DNA of 54,446 bases from Xaviernesmea oryzae. GTDB taxonomy: Bacteria; Pseudomonadota; Alphaproteobacteria; Rhizobiales; Rhizobiaceae. The translations under genes and the position numbers were made by a program. The stretch is taken from positions 1 to 54,446 of the forward strand of contig NZ_FOAM01000025.1 of assembly GCF_900109605.1 (NCBI RefSeq), given 5' to 3'. The notes under the pieces were generated by a model. The model worked only from the letters and a program-made list of their open reading frames with translations, was not told the DNA's origin and made no database searches. Below, in pieces: positions 38,141 to 47,299 of the stretch (position 1 is its first letter; the number at the start of each line of letters is the position of its first letter).

Positions 38141-39076
38141 TCACGACGGCAACAGAGCCAGATCCGCCGCCGCTGCGCGGATGGCCTGCATCATGAGGGA
38201 GAGCGGCAGCGAAGGCTGGATGTCGGCCCGCATCGTCAGGCCCACGGGGCCGCTGGTGTCGCCCGTCGGCACAGGGAGCAAGGCAAGCGTCCCATCCGCG
38301 ATATCAGCGGCCACGACACCTTCCGAGATGATCCACACCGCATCGCTGCCGCGCAGAAAGGCGCGGCCGAAGGCGTCCGAGACGGTCTCGATGCGCTGGG
38401 GAATGGCGGGCACGCCATTTGCGATCAGATAGTGCTCGACAATGGGCCCGATCACCGATTGCCGTGTCGGCATCAGCAGGGGAAACTCCGGCAAGCGCTC
38501 GAAGATCGCGGCGCCGGGCTCAAGCAAGGGATGGCCCGCGCGCACGACGAATCGTACACGCTCCGAATAGAGATGCTCGAAGAAAAAGCCGGCCATCTTC
38601 TCGGGCGCAGCCAGGCGGCCGACGACGAGATCAAGATCGCCGAGGCGCAATTGCTCGAGCAGGACGGCATTTTCGCCGGTGACGATCTTCACGCGGCTTC
38701 CCGTCTCCTCGGCGAGAAAGCTGGTCATGGCCTGCGGCATGATCCGCACCGAAACCGTCGGCAGCGCACCGATGCGCACTGCGACGCCGGCGCTCGCCTG
38801 CGAGACGGAATCGACTGCTTGGCGCAGCGCCGTCATCGTGGCACCGGCATGGCGCAGAAACACCTCGCCGTGACGGCTGATGCGGATGCCGCGCCCCTCC
38901 TTTTCCAGAAGAGCGATGCCCAAAATCTCTTCCAGCTCCCGGATCGTCTTGGTTACCGCCGGCTGACTGACATGCAGGATCTCGCTGGCACGCATCACGC
39001 TTTTCTGCCTGGCAACCTCCACGAAGGTCTGCAAATGCCGGAACTTGATGCGCGGATCGACAACCGGCCGCTTCAT
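38141..39076 (-). CDS. pcaQ: LysR-family activator PcaQ
   Basis: This 311-residue regulator has the PcaQ-typical N-terminus DPRIKFRHLQTFVEVARQKSVMRASEILHVSQPAVTKTIRELE and a LysR effector domain. In Agrobacterium and Sinorhizobium PcaQ activates pcaDCHGB with beta-carboxy-cis,cis-muconate and related intermediates as inducers. It is divergent from pcaD, with a perfect dyad between. The start at 39076 matches the family; an upstream Met at 39097 is possible. Confidence 0.95.
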   Translation of the reverse strand: MKRPVVDPRIKFRHLQTFVEVARQKSVMRASEILHVSQPAVTKTIRELEEILGIALLEKEGRGIRISRHGEVFLRHAGATMTALRQAVDSVSQASAGVAVRIGALPTVSVRIMPQAMTSFLAEETGSRVKIVTGENAVLLEQLRLGDLDLVVGRLAAPEKMAGFFFEHLYSERVRFVVRAGHPLLEPGAAIFERLPEFPLLMPTRQSVIGPIVEHYLIANGVPAIPQRIETVSDAFGRAFLRGSDAVWIISEGVVAADIADGTLALLPVPTGDTSGPVGLTMRADIQPSLPLSLMMQAIRAAAADLALLPS

Positions 39077-39108
39077 GTCCTCGCCCTCCCGATGCACTCA
39101 AGACGATC

Positions 39109-39134
39109 TTTCCATAACTTGCAGGTTATGGAAA
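39109..39134 (+). promoter_or_regulatory. PcaQ operator between pcaQ and pcaD
   Basis: The perfect ten-base arms TTTCCATAAC (39109-39118) and GTTATGGAAA (39125-39134) flank a six-base spacer. The core ATAAC...GTTAT agrees with the ATAACC-N4-GGTTAA-type PcaQ site reported for Sinorhizobium. It lies 33 bases from pcaQ and 67 from pcaD. Confidence 0.8.
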
Positions 39135-39200
39135 CCGTGCAAAATCTCATTTTACCGAACGGGTTCATCGCGACAGAGTGATGGCAGGAGGAAAGAGGAC

Positions 39201-39998
39201 ATGAAGTTTCTGCAGGTCGGCGATGCCGCGATCCATTATCAGGCTGATGGGCTCAGCGATGGCCGTCCGATCATCGCGCTTGTCAATTCGCTGGGCACGG
39301 ATCTGCGCATCTGGGATCCGGTGGTCGCGGCGCTTGGCAGGCATTATGCCTTCCTGCGCCACGACAAGCGCGGCCACGGCCTTTCCGAAACCGGCTCCGC
39401 GCCGGCCAGCATCGAAACCCACGCCGCCGATGTTCTGGCGCTGATGGCGCATCTCGACATCGAACGCGTCATCCTCTGGGGCCTGTCGATCGGCGGCCTT
39501 GTTGCGCAGTCCATCGCCGTGTCCCATCCGGAACGGGTGCGGGCTCTCATTCTCTCCAATACCGCGCACAAGATCGGCACGGCCGAGATGTGGAATGCCC
39601 GCATCGGCGCGATCAAGGCGGAGGGCCTGAGCCCGATGGTGGATCCGGTGATGGAACGCTGGTTCACGCCGGCCTTCCGCCGGGCCGACAATCCGCTTTA
39701 TGCCGGCGCCCGCACCATGCTCGCCCGCCAGGAGGTCGAAGGCTATTGCCGCAGCGCGGCTGCCGTTCGCGATGCCGACTTCACCGAGGCGCTTCGCGGC
39801 GTCGCGCTTCCGACGCTCTGCATTGCCGGCAGCGGCGATGGCTCGACGCCGCCGGCGCTGGTGCGGGAACTCTCTGCCCTGATCCCCGGCAGCCACTATG
39901 CCGAAATCGACGCCTGCGGCCATATTCCCTGCCTGGAGCAGCCGGACGCCTATGCCGCCTGCGTCGCCGACTTCCTGACCCGCCTGCCGGAGCTTTGA
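39201..39998 (+). CDS. pcaD: 3-oxoadipate enol-lactonase PcaD
   Basis: This 265-residue alpha/beta-hydrolase opens 3-oxoadipate enol-lactone to 3-oxoadipate. Motifs are LVNSLGTDLRIWDPV, HDKRGHGLS, the nucleophile elbow GLSIGG, the acid in AGSGDGSTP and the His in DACGHIPCLE. AGGAGG with GAAAGAGG precedes the ATG. It is the first gene of pcaDCHGB, the order of Agrobacterium and Sinorhizobium. Confidence 0.96.
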   Translation: MKFLQVGDAAIHYQADGLSDGRPIIALVNSLGTDLRIWDPVVAALGRHYAFLRHDKRGHGLSETGSAPASIETHAADVLALMAHLDIERVILWGLSIGGLVAQSIAVSHPERVRALILSNTAHKIGTAEMWNARIGAIKAEGLSPMVDPVMERWFTPAFRRADNPLYAGARTMLARQEVEGYCRSAAAVRDADFTEALRGVALPTLCIAGSGDGSTPPALVRELSALIPGSHYAEIDACGHIPCLEQPDAYAACVADFLTRLPEL

Positions 39999-39999
39999 C

Positions 40000-40410
40000 A
40001 TGCCTTCGCCCTCTCTTGACCGCTATGCCCTGGGCATGCAGACGCGACGCGCCGTGCTGGGCGATGCGCATGTCGACCGGGCGAGCGCCCAGGCGAGCGC
40101 GTTCGACGCGCCCTTCCAGGCGCTGATCACCGAAGGCGCCTGGGGCACGGTCTGGTCCGGCGAGACATGGACGAAGCGCGAGCGCTCTATGGTGACGATC
40201 GCGCTTCTGGCGGCGCTTGGGCAGGACGAGGAGGTGGCCATGCATGTGCGTGCCACGGCCCAGACCGGGGCGAGCGCGGAGGATATTCGCGAGGCGCTGA
40301 TGCATGTGGCAATCTATGCCGGCGTGCCTGCCGCCAATCACGCATTCAAGATCGCCAAGCGCGCGCTTGCCGAGCGCGATGCCGCGATGGAGGAGGAGAA
40401 GCAGGCATGA
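40000..40410 (+). CDS. pcaC: 4-carboxymuconolactone decarboxylase PcaC
   Basis: This 136-residue protein of the AhpD-like fold decarboxylates 4-carboxymuconolactone to 3-oxoadipate enol-lactone. It has GAWGTVWSGETWTKRERSMVTIALL and the conserved helix EDIREALMHVAIYAGVPAANHAF, typical of PcaC. It begins one base after pcaD and overlaps pcaH by ATGA. Confidence 0.96.
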   Translation: MPSPSLDRYALGMQTRRAVLGDAHVDRASAQASAFDAPFQALITEGAWGTVWSGETWTKRERSMVTIALLAALGQDEEVAMHVRATAQTGASAEDIREALMHVAIYAGVPAANHAFKIAKRALAERDAAMEEEKQA

Positions 40411-41147
40411 GCAACCGCGCGCCCGAAACCGGACCCTTCTTTGCTCGCGACCGCGACATGCACCCGCCGGCCTTCACGCCCTGGTACAAGACCAGCGTGC
40501 TGCGCTCGCCCCAGCGGGCCTTGATTTCGCTGGAGGCGACGAAGAGCGAGATCACCGGGCCGGTCTTCGGCCATGGCATGCTCAACCCCTTGGACAATGA
40601 CCTGATCCTCAACTATGCCCGCCCGGGCGAAATGCCTGTTGGCCCGCGCATCCTCGTGCATGGCCGGGTGCTGGACGAGCGCGGGCGCGGCGTCTCAGGG
40701 GCGCTTCTGGAATTCTGGCAGGCCAATGCCGGTGGGCGCTACCGCCACAAGAAGGAAACCTATCTCGCCGCCATCGATCCGAATTTCGGCGGCGTCGGCC
40801 GCACCATCACCGACGAGGATGGCTCCTATTGGTTCAAGACCATCCAGCCTGGCCCCTATCCCTGGCCGAACGGAGTGAATGACTGGCGCCCGGCCCATAT
40901 CCATTTCTCGGTCTTCGGCCATGGCTTCCAGCAGCGGCTGATCACGCAGATGTATTTCGAGGGCGATCCGCTGATCGCCAAATGTCCGATCGTGCGCACC
41001 ATTCCCGATGCCGGCGCCATCGACCGGCTGATCGCGCCGCTCGATATGAGCGCGACCATCCCGATGGACATGCGCGCCTATAAGTTCGACATCGTACTGC
41101 GCGGCCGCCACTCCACCTTCTTCGAGAACCGCCCGGAGGGCAATTGA
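40407..41147 (+). CDS. pcaH: Protocatechuate 3,4-dioxygenase beta subunit PcaH
   Basis: This 246-residue subunit holds the non-haem Fe(III) site that cleaves protocatechuate between the hydroxyls to beta-carboxy-cis,cis-muconate. The four ligands are visible: Y112 (GGRYRHKKE), Y151 (QPGPYPWPNG), H164 and H166 (RPAHIHFS). They keep the spacing of the Pseudomonas enzyme (Tyr108, Tyr147, His160, His162). It pairs with PcaG from the next gene. Confidence 0.97.
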   Translation: MSNRAPETGPFFARDRDMHPPAFTPWYKTSVLRSPQRALISLEATKSEITGPVFGHGMLNPLDNDLILNYARPGEMPVGPRILVHGRVLDERGRGVSGALLEFWQANAGGRYRHKKETYLAAIDPNFGGVGRTITDEDGSYWFKTIQPGPYPWPNGVNDWRPAHIHFSVFGHGFQQRLITQMYFEGDPLIAKCPIVRTIPDAGAIDRLIAPLDMSATIPMDMRAYKFDIVLRGRHSTFFENRPEGN

Positions 41148-41148
41148 G

Positions 41149-41769
41149 ATGGTTCAGCCACTCTTTTATCTCAAGGAAAGCGCCTCGCAGACCGCAGGCC
41201 CCTATGTCCATATCGGCTGCACGCCCAACTTCGTCGGCATTCACGGCGTCTTCGAGCGCGATCTCGGCGCCGGCAAGCTCTATGGCGAAGCCGCACGCGG
41301 CCAGCGCATCACTATCCGTGGCGCGGTAATCGATGGCGGCGGCAATCCGCTGAAGGATGCGCTCGTTGAAATCTGGCAGGCCGATGCCGATGGGCTCTAC
41401 AACAGCCCGAGCGAAACGCGTGGCAGCGCCGATCCGCATTTTGCCGGCTGGGGCCGTTCGCCCGGCGACATGGACACCGGTGAATTCCTGTTCGAGACCA
41501 TCAAGCCCGGCCGCGTGCCCTTCAAGGACGGGCGGATGATGGCGCCGCACATCACCTTCTGGATCGTCGCGCGCGGCATCAATATCGGCCTGCACACACG
41601 CATGTACTTCCCCGAGGAGGCGCAGGCCAATGCGGGAGACCCTGTGCTCGCCCGTATCGAACACAAGCCGCGCGTGGCGACCCTGATCGCCAGACAGGAT
41701 GGCGAGGCCAGCTACCGTTTCGACATTCGCCTGCAGGGCGAGGACGAAACCGTGTTCTTCGATATCTGA
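41149..41769 (+). CDS. pcaG: Protocatechuate 3,4-dioxygenase alpha subunit PcaG
   Basis: This 206-residue subunit has the same fold as PcaH (ITIRGAVIDGGGNPLKDALVEIWQADADGLYN) but lacks the full Fe ligand set; only HITFWIVARGINIGLHTRMYF remains of that region. It completes the active-site wall. It lies one base after pcaH. Confidence 0.96.
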   Translation: MVQPLFYLKESASQTAGPYVHIGCTPNFVGIHGVFERDLGAGKLYGEAARGQRITIRGAVIDGGGNPLKDALVEIWQADADGLYNSPSETRGSADPHFAGWGRSPGDMDTGEFLFETIKPGRVPFKDGRMMAPHITFWIVARGINIGLHTRMYFPEEAQANAGDPVLARIEHKPRVATLIARQDGEASYRFDIRLQGEDETVFFDI

Positions 41770-41804
41770 CGCCCAAGAGCCCTTCATCCAAGAGCCTGTC
41801 ACCC

Positions 41805-42890
41805 ATGAGCCTCTCGCCCTTCGAACATCCCTTTCTCGCCGGCCTTTTCGGGGATGCCGAACTCGCCGCGCTGTTTACCGCCGAGGCCGATATCGCCGCC
41901 ATGCTGCGCTTCGAAATCGCCTTGGCACAGGCCGAGGCCGATTGCGGCGTGTTTGCGCAGGAAACGGCTGTCGCGATTGCCAAGGGTCTCGAGGGTTTCA
42001 AGCCGGACATGGACGGCTTGCGGGAGGGCACGGCGAAGGACGGGGTGGTCATTCCCGAATTCGTGCGGCAGCTGCGCCGCACTGTCGGCGGCGAGGCGGC
42101 GGAGACGGTGCATTTCGGGGCGACCAGCCAAGATGTCATCGACACCAGCCTGATGCTGCGGCTTAAGCCGGCTTCGGATGTGCTCAAGGACCGGCTCACC
42201 CTTGTGACGGATGCCCTGAGCGTGCTTGCTGAACGCGACGGCGCGCGCTCCATGATGGGCCACACCCGCATGCAGGCGGCCATCACGATCACGGCGGCGG
42301 ATCGCGTCGCCAGCTGGCGTGCGCTGCTGATGCGCAGCACCGACCGGCTCGCCTCTTATGCGGAGCAGGGTTTCGCAGTGCAGCTGGGCGGGGCGGCCGG
42401 CACGCTGGATAAGCTCGGCGAGAAGGGCGCTGCCGTGCGGGCCCGGCTTGCCGAAATACTCGGCCTTGCTGATCGCCCGCAATGGCAGAGCCAGCGCGAC
42501 GGCTTGGCGGAATTTGCCGGCCTGCTCTCGCTGGTCACCGGCAGCCTCGGCAAGCTCGGGCAGGATATCGCGCTGATGGCGGAGCTGGGCGGTGAGATCC
42601 GCCTGTCCGGTGGCGGTGGCTCCTCGGCCATGCCGCACAAGCAGAACCCCGTCGCCGCCGAACTGCTGGTGACGCTGGCGCGCTTCAATGCCACGCAGGT
42701 CTCGGCCATGCATCAGGCGCTGGTGCATGAACAGGAACGCTCAGGTGCTGCCTGGGGGTTGGAATGGCTCACCTTGCCGCAGATGGTGATGACCACGGGC
42801 GTGGCGCTGACGACGGCAAACAGGCTGCTCGGGCAGATCGAGCGGATGGGCCGGATGCCGCCCGGAGCGGAGCGGATGGCGACGTCATGA
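41805..42890 (+). CDS. pcaB: 3-carboxy-cis,cis-muconate cycloisomerase PcaB
   Basis: This 361-residue member of the fumarase/aspartase superfamily converts beta-carboxy-cis,cis-muconate to 4-carboxymuconolactone. The superfamily signature GGGGSSAMPHKQNPV contains the mobile loop Ser. VHFGATSQDVIDTS and MGHTRMQAAI are the other two conserved blocks. At 361 residues it resembles the shorter alphaproteobacterial PcaB. It is the last gene of pcaDCHGB. Confidence 0.95.
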   Translation: MSLSPFEHPFLAGLFGDAELAALFTAEADIAAMLRFEIALAQAEADCGVFAQETAVAIAKGLEGFKPDMDGLREGTAKDGVVIPEFVRQLRRTVGGEAAETVHFGATSQDVIDTSLMLRLKPASDVLKDRLTLVTDALSVLAERDGARSMMGHTRMQAAITITAADRVASWRALLMRSTDRLASYAEQGFAVQLGGAAGTLDKLGEKGAAVRARLAEILGLADRPQWQSQRDGLAEFAGLLSLVTGSLGKLGQDIALMAELGGEIRLSGGGGSSAMPHKQNPVAAELLVTLARFNATQVSAMHQALVHEQERSGAAWGLEWLTLPQMVMTTGVALTTANRLLGQIERMGRMPPGAERMATS

Positions 42891-42934
42891 CCGATAAGCC
42901 CCTGCCCGATACGCACCTGCCAGACGCAGGAGCG

Positions 42935-42957
42935 CCTGGAGATGAACCTCCAGGTTT
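42935..42957 (+). terminator. Candidate terminator after pcaB
   Basis: CCTGGAG (42935-42941) pairs with CTCCAGG (42948-42954) over a six-base loop and is followed by TTTC. The T-run is short, so it may only partly stop transcription before the ABC operon. Confidence 0.5.
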
Positions 42958-42981
42958 CAGAGCTTGCTTGACTTCAGAATG

Positions 42982-42995
42982 AACTAACCAGTACA
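42982..42995 (+). promoter_or_regulatory. Candidate TetR operator before the ABC transporter operon
   Basis: AACTAACCAGTACA (42982-42995) matches AACCAACCAGTACA at 48450-48463, between the tetR gene and quiC, in 13 of 14 bases. It lies about 145 bases before the first permease gene. This links the transporter to the quinate/shikimate regulator. Confidence 0.6.
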
Positions 42996-43139
42996 AACAA
43001 TCTTGAGGAGCTGCGATCGAGGCCGGGAGGAGACCGGGCTATCGGGCGCAATCAAGGCGAAAGCGGCAGGAGCGCGTGTGGTAACAAGTCCGGACGGACC
43101 GGTTTCCGCTGCCGCAAGCCGCAGAAGCCCGGAGGGATC

Positions 43140-43808
43140 ATGTCTTACACACTCGATTTTTCAGCTGTTATCGAGCGCCTGCCGGAGCTGCTGCTCGCGG
43201 CGCTCGCCACCATCGGGCTGGCGCTGGCGGGTATGTCGCTGGCCACCGTCATCGGCGTTCTCGGCGTGGTCGCGCGCCGCTCGCGCTTCAAGCTTTTGCG
43301 CGGGCTCGTCATCGGCTTTGTCGAGGTGATCCGCAACACGCCCTTTCTGGTGCAGATCTTCTTCATCTTCTTCGCCCTTCCCCAGCTCGGCGTGCGCCTC
43401 AACCCGACAGTGACCGCCATCATCGCGCTGGCGCTGAACGGCGGCGCCTATGCGATCGAGATCATTCGCGGCGGGGTGGATGCCATTCCGAAAGGGCAGA
43501 TCGAGGCGGGGCTGGCGCTCGGCCTGCATCGCGGCCAGATCTTCCGCCACGTCATCCTGAAGCCGGCGCTGCGCACGGTCTATCCCTCGCTCACCAGCCA
43601 GTTCGTGATGCTGACGCTGACGACGTCGGTCTGTACCTCCATCGCCGCTTACGAGCTGACCTCGGTGGCGCAGAAGATCGAGGCCGACACCTTCCGCTCC
43701 TTCGAGGTCTATTTCTCGATCACTCTGCTCTACCTCGTGATTTCCTCGCTGATGATGGGCGTCTTCGCGCTGATCTCCCGCATCTCCTTCAACTATCCGG
43801 TCAAGTGA
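43140..43808 (+). CDS. ABC transporter permease, polar amino acid type (first of two)
   Basis: This 222-residue inner-membrane protein has about five helices and the EAA loop EAGLALGLHRGQIFRHVILKPALRTVYPSL. The motif IRNTPFLVQIFFIFFALP is typical of the HisM/GlnP (PAAT) family. GGAGGGA precedes the ATG. It forms a heteromeric channel with the next gene's product. The locus position suggests quinate, shikimate or another cyclic acid rather than an amino acid as substrate. Confidence 0.93.
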   Translation: MSYTLDFSAVIERLPELLLAALATIGLALAGMSLATVIGVLGVVARRSRFKLLRGLVIGFVEVIRNTPFLVQIFFIFFALPQLGVRLNPTVTAIIALALNGGAYAIEIIRGGVDAIPKGQIEAGLALGLHRGQIFRHVILKPALRTVYPSLTSQFVMLTLTTSVCTSIAAYELTSVAQKIEADTFRSFEVYFSITLLYLVISSLMMGVFALISRISFNYPVK

Positions 43809-43818
43809 GGCTGACATC

Positions 43819-44469
43819 ATGGCAAGCATCGGCCCCAACGAACTCTTCTTCCTGGCGCAGGGCCTGAAATGGACCCTGGCGCTGACCCTGATCGGCTTTG
43901 TCGGCGGCGGGATTTTCGGCCTGATCGTCGCCCTCGCCCGCACCGCCGAGAGCGCGGCCTTGAGGCGCGTCACCACAGGTTATATCGCCGTCTTCCAGGG
44001 CACGCCGCTCCTGATGCAGCTCTTTGTCGTCTATTACGGCGTCGCCCTGATCGGCCTGAACATCGATGCCTGGCTGGCGGTGGCGATTGCCTTCACACTG
44101 CATGCCAGCGCCTTTCTCGGCGAGATCTGGCGCGGCGGCATCCAGGCGGTGCCCAAGGGACAAACGGAAGCAGCCAAGGCGCTGGGTCTGCATTATGTCT
44201 CGACCATGAAGGACGTCGTCCTGCCGCAGGCCTTCAAGATCTCGCTGCCGGCAACGATCGGCTTCCTGGTGCAGCTGATCAAGGGCACCTCGCTTGCCGC
44301 CATTGTCGGCTTCGTCGAGCTGTCGCGTGCAGGTCAGATCGTCTCGAACCAGACCTTCCGGCCGCTCACCGTCTTTGCCATCGTCGGGCTCGCCTATTTC
44401 CTGATCTGCTGGCCGCTTTCGCTCTGGGGCGCGCGCACCGAGCGCCGGCTGCAGACGGCGACCCGTTGA
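43819..44469 (+). CDS. ABC transporter permease, polar amino acid type (second of two)
   Basis: This 216-residue protein has the PAAT pattern FQGTPLLMQLFVVYYG and the EAA loop QTEAAKALGLHYVSTMKDVVLPQAFKISLPATIG. It partners the first permease, whose stop lies ten bases upstream. Confidence 0.93.
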   Translation: MASIGPNELFFLAQGLKWTLALTLIGFVGGGIFGLIVALARTAESAALRRVTTGYIAVFQGTPLLMQLFVVYYGVALIGLNIDAWLAVAIAFTLHASAFLGEIWRGGIQAVPKGQTEAAKALGLHYVSTMKDVVLPQAFKISLPATIGFLVQLIKGTSLAAIVGFVELSRAGQIVSNQTFRPLTVFAIVGLAYFLICWPLSLWGARTERRLQTATR

Positions 44470-44545
44470 AACAGATTACGCATGCCGGTGGCAGGAGGTG
44501 CCACCGGACCAACCCCTCATCGATTTTGCAAGGAGGAAGCAAGAG

Positions 44546-45382
44546 ATGACGCAGACCAGAACAACGATCCGCCGCCGCCGCGCCTTTGTCGCGCTCGCAG
44601 CCGCAACGGCCGCGCTCGGCCTTATGCCGCTTGCAGCACAGGCCGGCACCGTGGCCGAAGCCAAGGCCAAGGGCACCGTGGTGATCGGCATCCAGGGCGA
44701 CAATGCGCCTTGGGGCTTCGTCAATTCCAGCGGCGTGCAGGATGGGCTGGATGCCGATATCGGCAAGGCCTTTGCCGATTATCTCGGCGTGAAGGCGCAG
44801 TTCGTGCCGCTGGCAGTCGCCAACCGCATTCCCGCTTTGATGACCGGCAAGGTCGACGTGCTCTTCGCCACCATGGGCATGACCGCCGAGCGGGCCAAGA
44901 CCATTCAATATTCCAAGCCCTATGCCGGCAACGTTCTGTCGGTCTATGGCCCGAAGGACAAGAAGATCGGTGGCTATGACGATCTGAAGGGCGTCGCCGT
45001 CGGCGTGCCCAAGTCCAGCGCGATGGACACGGCGATCAGCGCTGGCGCCAAGTCGGCCAATATCCTGCGTTTCGATGACGATGCCGCCAATATTCAGGCG
45101 CTGCTGTCGGGCCAGGTCGAAGTGGTCGGCGGCAATCAGTTCTACGGCGACCGGCTGAATACGGCCGCGCCCGACAAGTACGAACCGAAATTCGACCTGA
45201 CCACGCTTTACAACGGCGCAGGCACGCGGCCCGGCGAGAAGGACTGGAACGAAACGATCAACGCCTTCCTCGACAAGATCAAGGCCGATGGGGAGCTGGC
45301 CAAGATCTACGACAAGTGGATGAAGCGCGAGGTTCCGAAATTCCCGGAACAGCTGCCCGACATCCCCTTCACCGCGCAGTAA
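44546..45382 (+). CDS. ABC transporter periplasmic solute-binding protein
   Basis: This 278-residue family 3 binding protein starts with a Tat-like or Sec signal ([26 protein letters not shown], cleavage near residue 34). The body [39 protein letters not shown] is typical. The ligand pocket residue usually pairing with an amino acid alpha-carboxylate (Arg in the loop after [18 protein letters not shown]) is present. The ATG at 44546 follows AGGAGG. Its affinity should show the transporter substrate. Confidence 0.92.
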   Translation: MTQTRTTIRRRRAFVALAAATAALGLMPLAAQAGTVAEAKAKGTVVIGIQGDNAPWGFVNSSGVQDGLDADIGKAFADYLGVKAQFVPLAVANRIPALMTGKVDVLFATMGMTAERAKTIQYSKPYAGNVLSVYGPKDKKIGGYDDLKGVAVGVPKSSAMDTAISAGAKSANILRFDDDAANIQALLSGQVEVVGGNQFYGDRLNTAAPDKYEPKFDLTTLYNGAGTRPGEKDWNETINAFLDKIKADGELAKIYDKWMKREVPKFPEQLPDIPFTAQ

Positions 45383-45395
45383 GAGGGAGGGTTCC

Positions 45396-46157
45396 ATGCC
45401 GCAATCCACGGCTGCCGAGGTTCCGCTGATCGCCCTTGACGGGGTGGGCAAGTGGTATGGCGCCTATCATGCGCTGAAGAACATCAGCCTGAGGGTTCGC
45501 AAGGGCGAGAAGATCGTTCTGTGCGGACCTTCGGGATCGGGCAAATCGACATTGATCCGCTGCATCAACCATCTGGAGGATATCCAGGAGGGAAAGATCA
45601 CCGTCGAGGGCACGACGCTCACCGATTCCGGCCACGCCATCGATGCGGTCAGGCGCGAGGTGGGCATGGTGTTCCAGAGCTTCAACCTCTTCCCGCACAA
45701 GACCATCATGGAAAACTGCACGCTGGCGCCGATGCGGGTGAAGGGCCTTTCCAAGCCGGAGTCTGAGGAGATCGCCCGCAAATATCTCGCCCGCGTGCGC
45801 ATTCTCGACCAGGCCGACAAATATCCGGCCCAGCTTTCCGGCGGCCAGCAGCAGCGTGCGGCGATTGCGCGCGCGCTCTGCATGGAGCCCAAGGCCATGC
45901 TCTTCGACGAGCCGACCTCGGCGCTCGATCCGGAAATGGTCAAGGAGGTGCTCGACACCATGATCGGCCTTGCCCGCGACGGCATGACGATGATCTGCGT
46001 CACCCATGAAATGGGCTTTGCCCGGCAGGTGGCTGATCGCGTCGTGTTCATGGCCTCGGGCGAAGTCATCGAGGAAGGGCCGCCCGAGACCTTCTTTCAG
46101 GCGCCCCGACACGAGCGCACCCGGGCCTTTCTGGGCGAGATACTGGCGCATCACTAA
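45396..46157 (+). CDS. ABC transporter ATP-binding protein, polar amino acid type
   Basis: This 253-residue GlnQ/HisP-type ATPase has Walker [10 protein letters not shown], the signature [15 protein letters not shown], Walker [13 protein letters not shown] and the switch His in [10 protein letters not shown]. It energises the two permeases. GGAGGG precedes the ATG. Confidence 0.96.
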   Translation: MPQSTAAEVPLIALDGVGKWYGAYHALKNISLRVRKGEKIVLCGPSGSGKSTLIRCINHLEDIQEGKITVEGTTLTDSGHAIDAVRREVGMVFQSFNLFPHKTIMENCTLAPMRVKGLSKPESEEIARKYLARVRILDQADKYPAQLSGGQQQRAAIARALCMEPKAMLFDEPTSALDPEMVKEVLDTMIGLARDGMTMICVTHEMGFARQVADRVVFMASGEVIEEGPPETFFQAPRHERTRAFLGEILAHH

Positions 46158-46211
46158 GCGCTGTTGGTGTCGCGGAAAATTGCCGAGACTGACAGGTCCG
46201 CGATGCGCCCT

Positions 46212-46250
46212 CACCATTCTCCTCTCCCCGCTGGGGAGAGGAGAATGGTG
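46212..46250. repeat. Perfect 18-base palindrome
   Basis: The arms CACCATTCTCCTCTCCCC (46212-46229) and its exact complement (46233-46250) flank a GCT loop. The core TCTCCCC-N3-GGGGAGA is shared with the related palindromes at 46298 and 50653. It resembles rhizobial intergenic mosaic elements and may act as a terminator or mRNA stabiliser for the ABC operon. Confidence 0.75.
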
Positions 46251-46297
46251 CCAAATGCAACGGCCTTAATCGGGGTCGAAAGGCCGCGGCGAGGTTT

Positions 46298-46341
46298 CTT
46301 CTCCCCATCGGGGAGAAGGTGCCGGCAGGCGGATGAGGGGG
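46298..46341. repeat. Rhizobial-type palindromic repeat, copy A
   Basis: CTTCTCCCC-ATC-GGGGAGAAG (46298-46318) continues with GTGCCGGCAGGCGGAT and AGGGGG. The 44 bases match 50653-50696 with one difference (46335 G against C). Confidence 0.8.
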
Positions 46342-46429
46342 TTGACCCCGTGCCACATCAGGACTTGTCGCGAAGGACCCACCGGCTCCAATCCGGGATG
46401 ACCGATACGCTGAGTAAACGGACACTGAG

Positions 46430-47299
46430 ATGACAGAGACAAGCGAGTTCCAGGTCGGCCTGATCGGCGCCGATATTCAGCTCTCCAAGACACCTGCCCT
46501 GCATATGCGAGAGGGCACGGCCCATGGGCTCGATTATCGCTATGAGCTGGTCGATATCCACGCCCGCAAGGTGGAGGAAAGCGCCCTGCCCGATCTTCTG
46601 GCGGAGCTGGAAGGCCGCGGCTTTGCCGGCGCCAACATCACCCATCCGTTCAAGCAGGCGGTGATCCCGCTTCTCGACGACCTCTCCGAGGATGCGCGCA
46701 GGCTCGGCGCGGTCAATACGGTGGTGTTTCGTGGCGGAAAGCGCTTCGGCCACAATACCGACTGGTCCGGCTTCTACGAGAGCTTCCAGCGCGGCCTGCC
46801 CGATGCCAAGCGCGAGCGGGCTCTGCTGATCGGCGCCGGCGGCGCCGGCGTGGCCGTGGCCCATGCGGCGCTGAAGCTCGGGATCGCGAGGCTGGATATT
46901 TTCGACCAGGACAAGGCGCGCGCCGGCAGTCTGGCCAAGGCCCTAAACGCCCGCTTCGGCGAAGACCGCGCCTTTGCCGTCGAGGATCCCGCCCAGTCGA
47001 TGCCTGAAGCAGACGGCCTGATCCACGCCACGCCCATGGGCATGCCCGCCCATCCCGGCATGCCGCTTGAAGCCGATCTGATCGAGCCCCGGCACTGGGT
47101 CGCCGATATCGTCTATATGCCGCTGGTCACGGCGCTCTTGGCGGCTGCCAAAGCCAAGGGCTGCGCCGTCCTGCCCGGCGGCGGCATGGCCGTCTTTCAG
47201 GCGGTGGGCGCCTTCCGGCTGTTCTGCGGGCGCGAGCCGGATGCGGAACGCATGAGCGCGCATTTCACCGAACTCTGCCGAGCGGAGGCCGTCGCATGA
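46430..47299 (+). CDS. NAD-dependent quinate/shikimate dehydrogenase (AroE family)
   Basis: This 289-residue enzyme should oxidise quinate to 3-dehydroquinate and shikimate to 3-dehydroshikimate. Substrate residues are S19 and T21 (QLSKTP), T71 and K75 (NITHPFKQ), N96 (GAVNT), D111 (NTDWSG) and the Gln of VFQAVGAF. The SxT pair in place of the usual SxS of biosynthetic AroE is known from quinate/shikimate dehydrogenases such as that of Corynebacterium. The nucleotide loop GAGGAG (135-140) is followed by D159 at the end of the second strand, without the NRT that binds NADP. NAD use and a catabolic role are therefore likely. It overlaps aroQ by ATGA. Confidence 0.9.
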   Translation: MTETSEFQVGLIGADIQLSKTPALHMREGTAHGLDYRYELVDIHARKVEESALPDLLAELEGRGFAGANITHPFKQAVIPLLDDLSEDARRLGAVNTVVFRGGKRFGHNTDWSGFYESFQRGLPDAKRERALLIGAGGAGVAVAHAALKLGIARLDIFDQDKARAGSLAKALNARFGEDRAFAVEDPAQSMPEADGLIHATPMGMPAHPGMPLEADLIEPRHWVADIVYMPLVTALLAAAKAKGCAVLPGGGMAVFQAVGAFRLFCGREPDAERMSAHFTELCRAEAVA

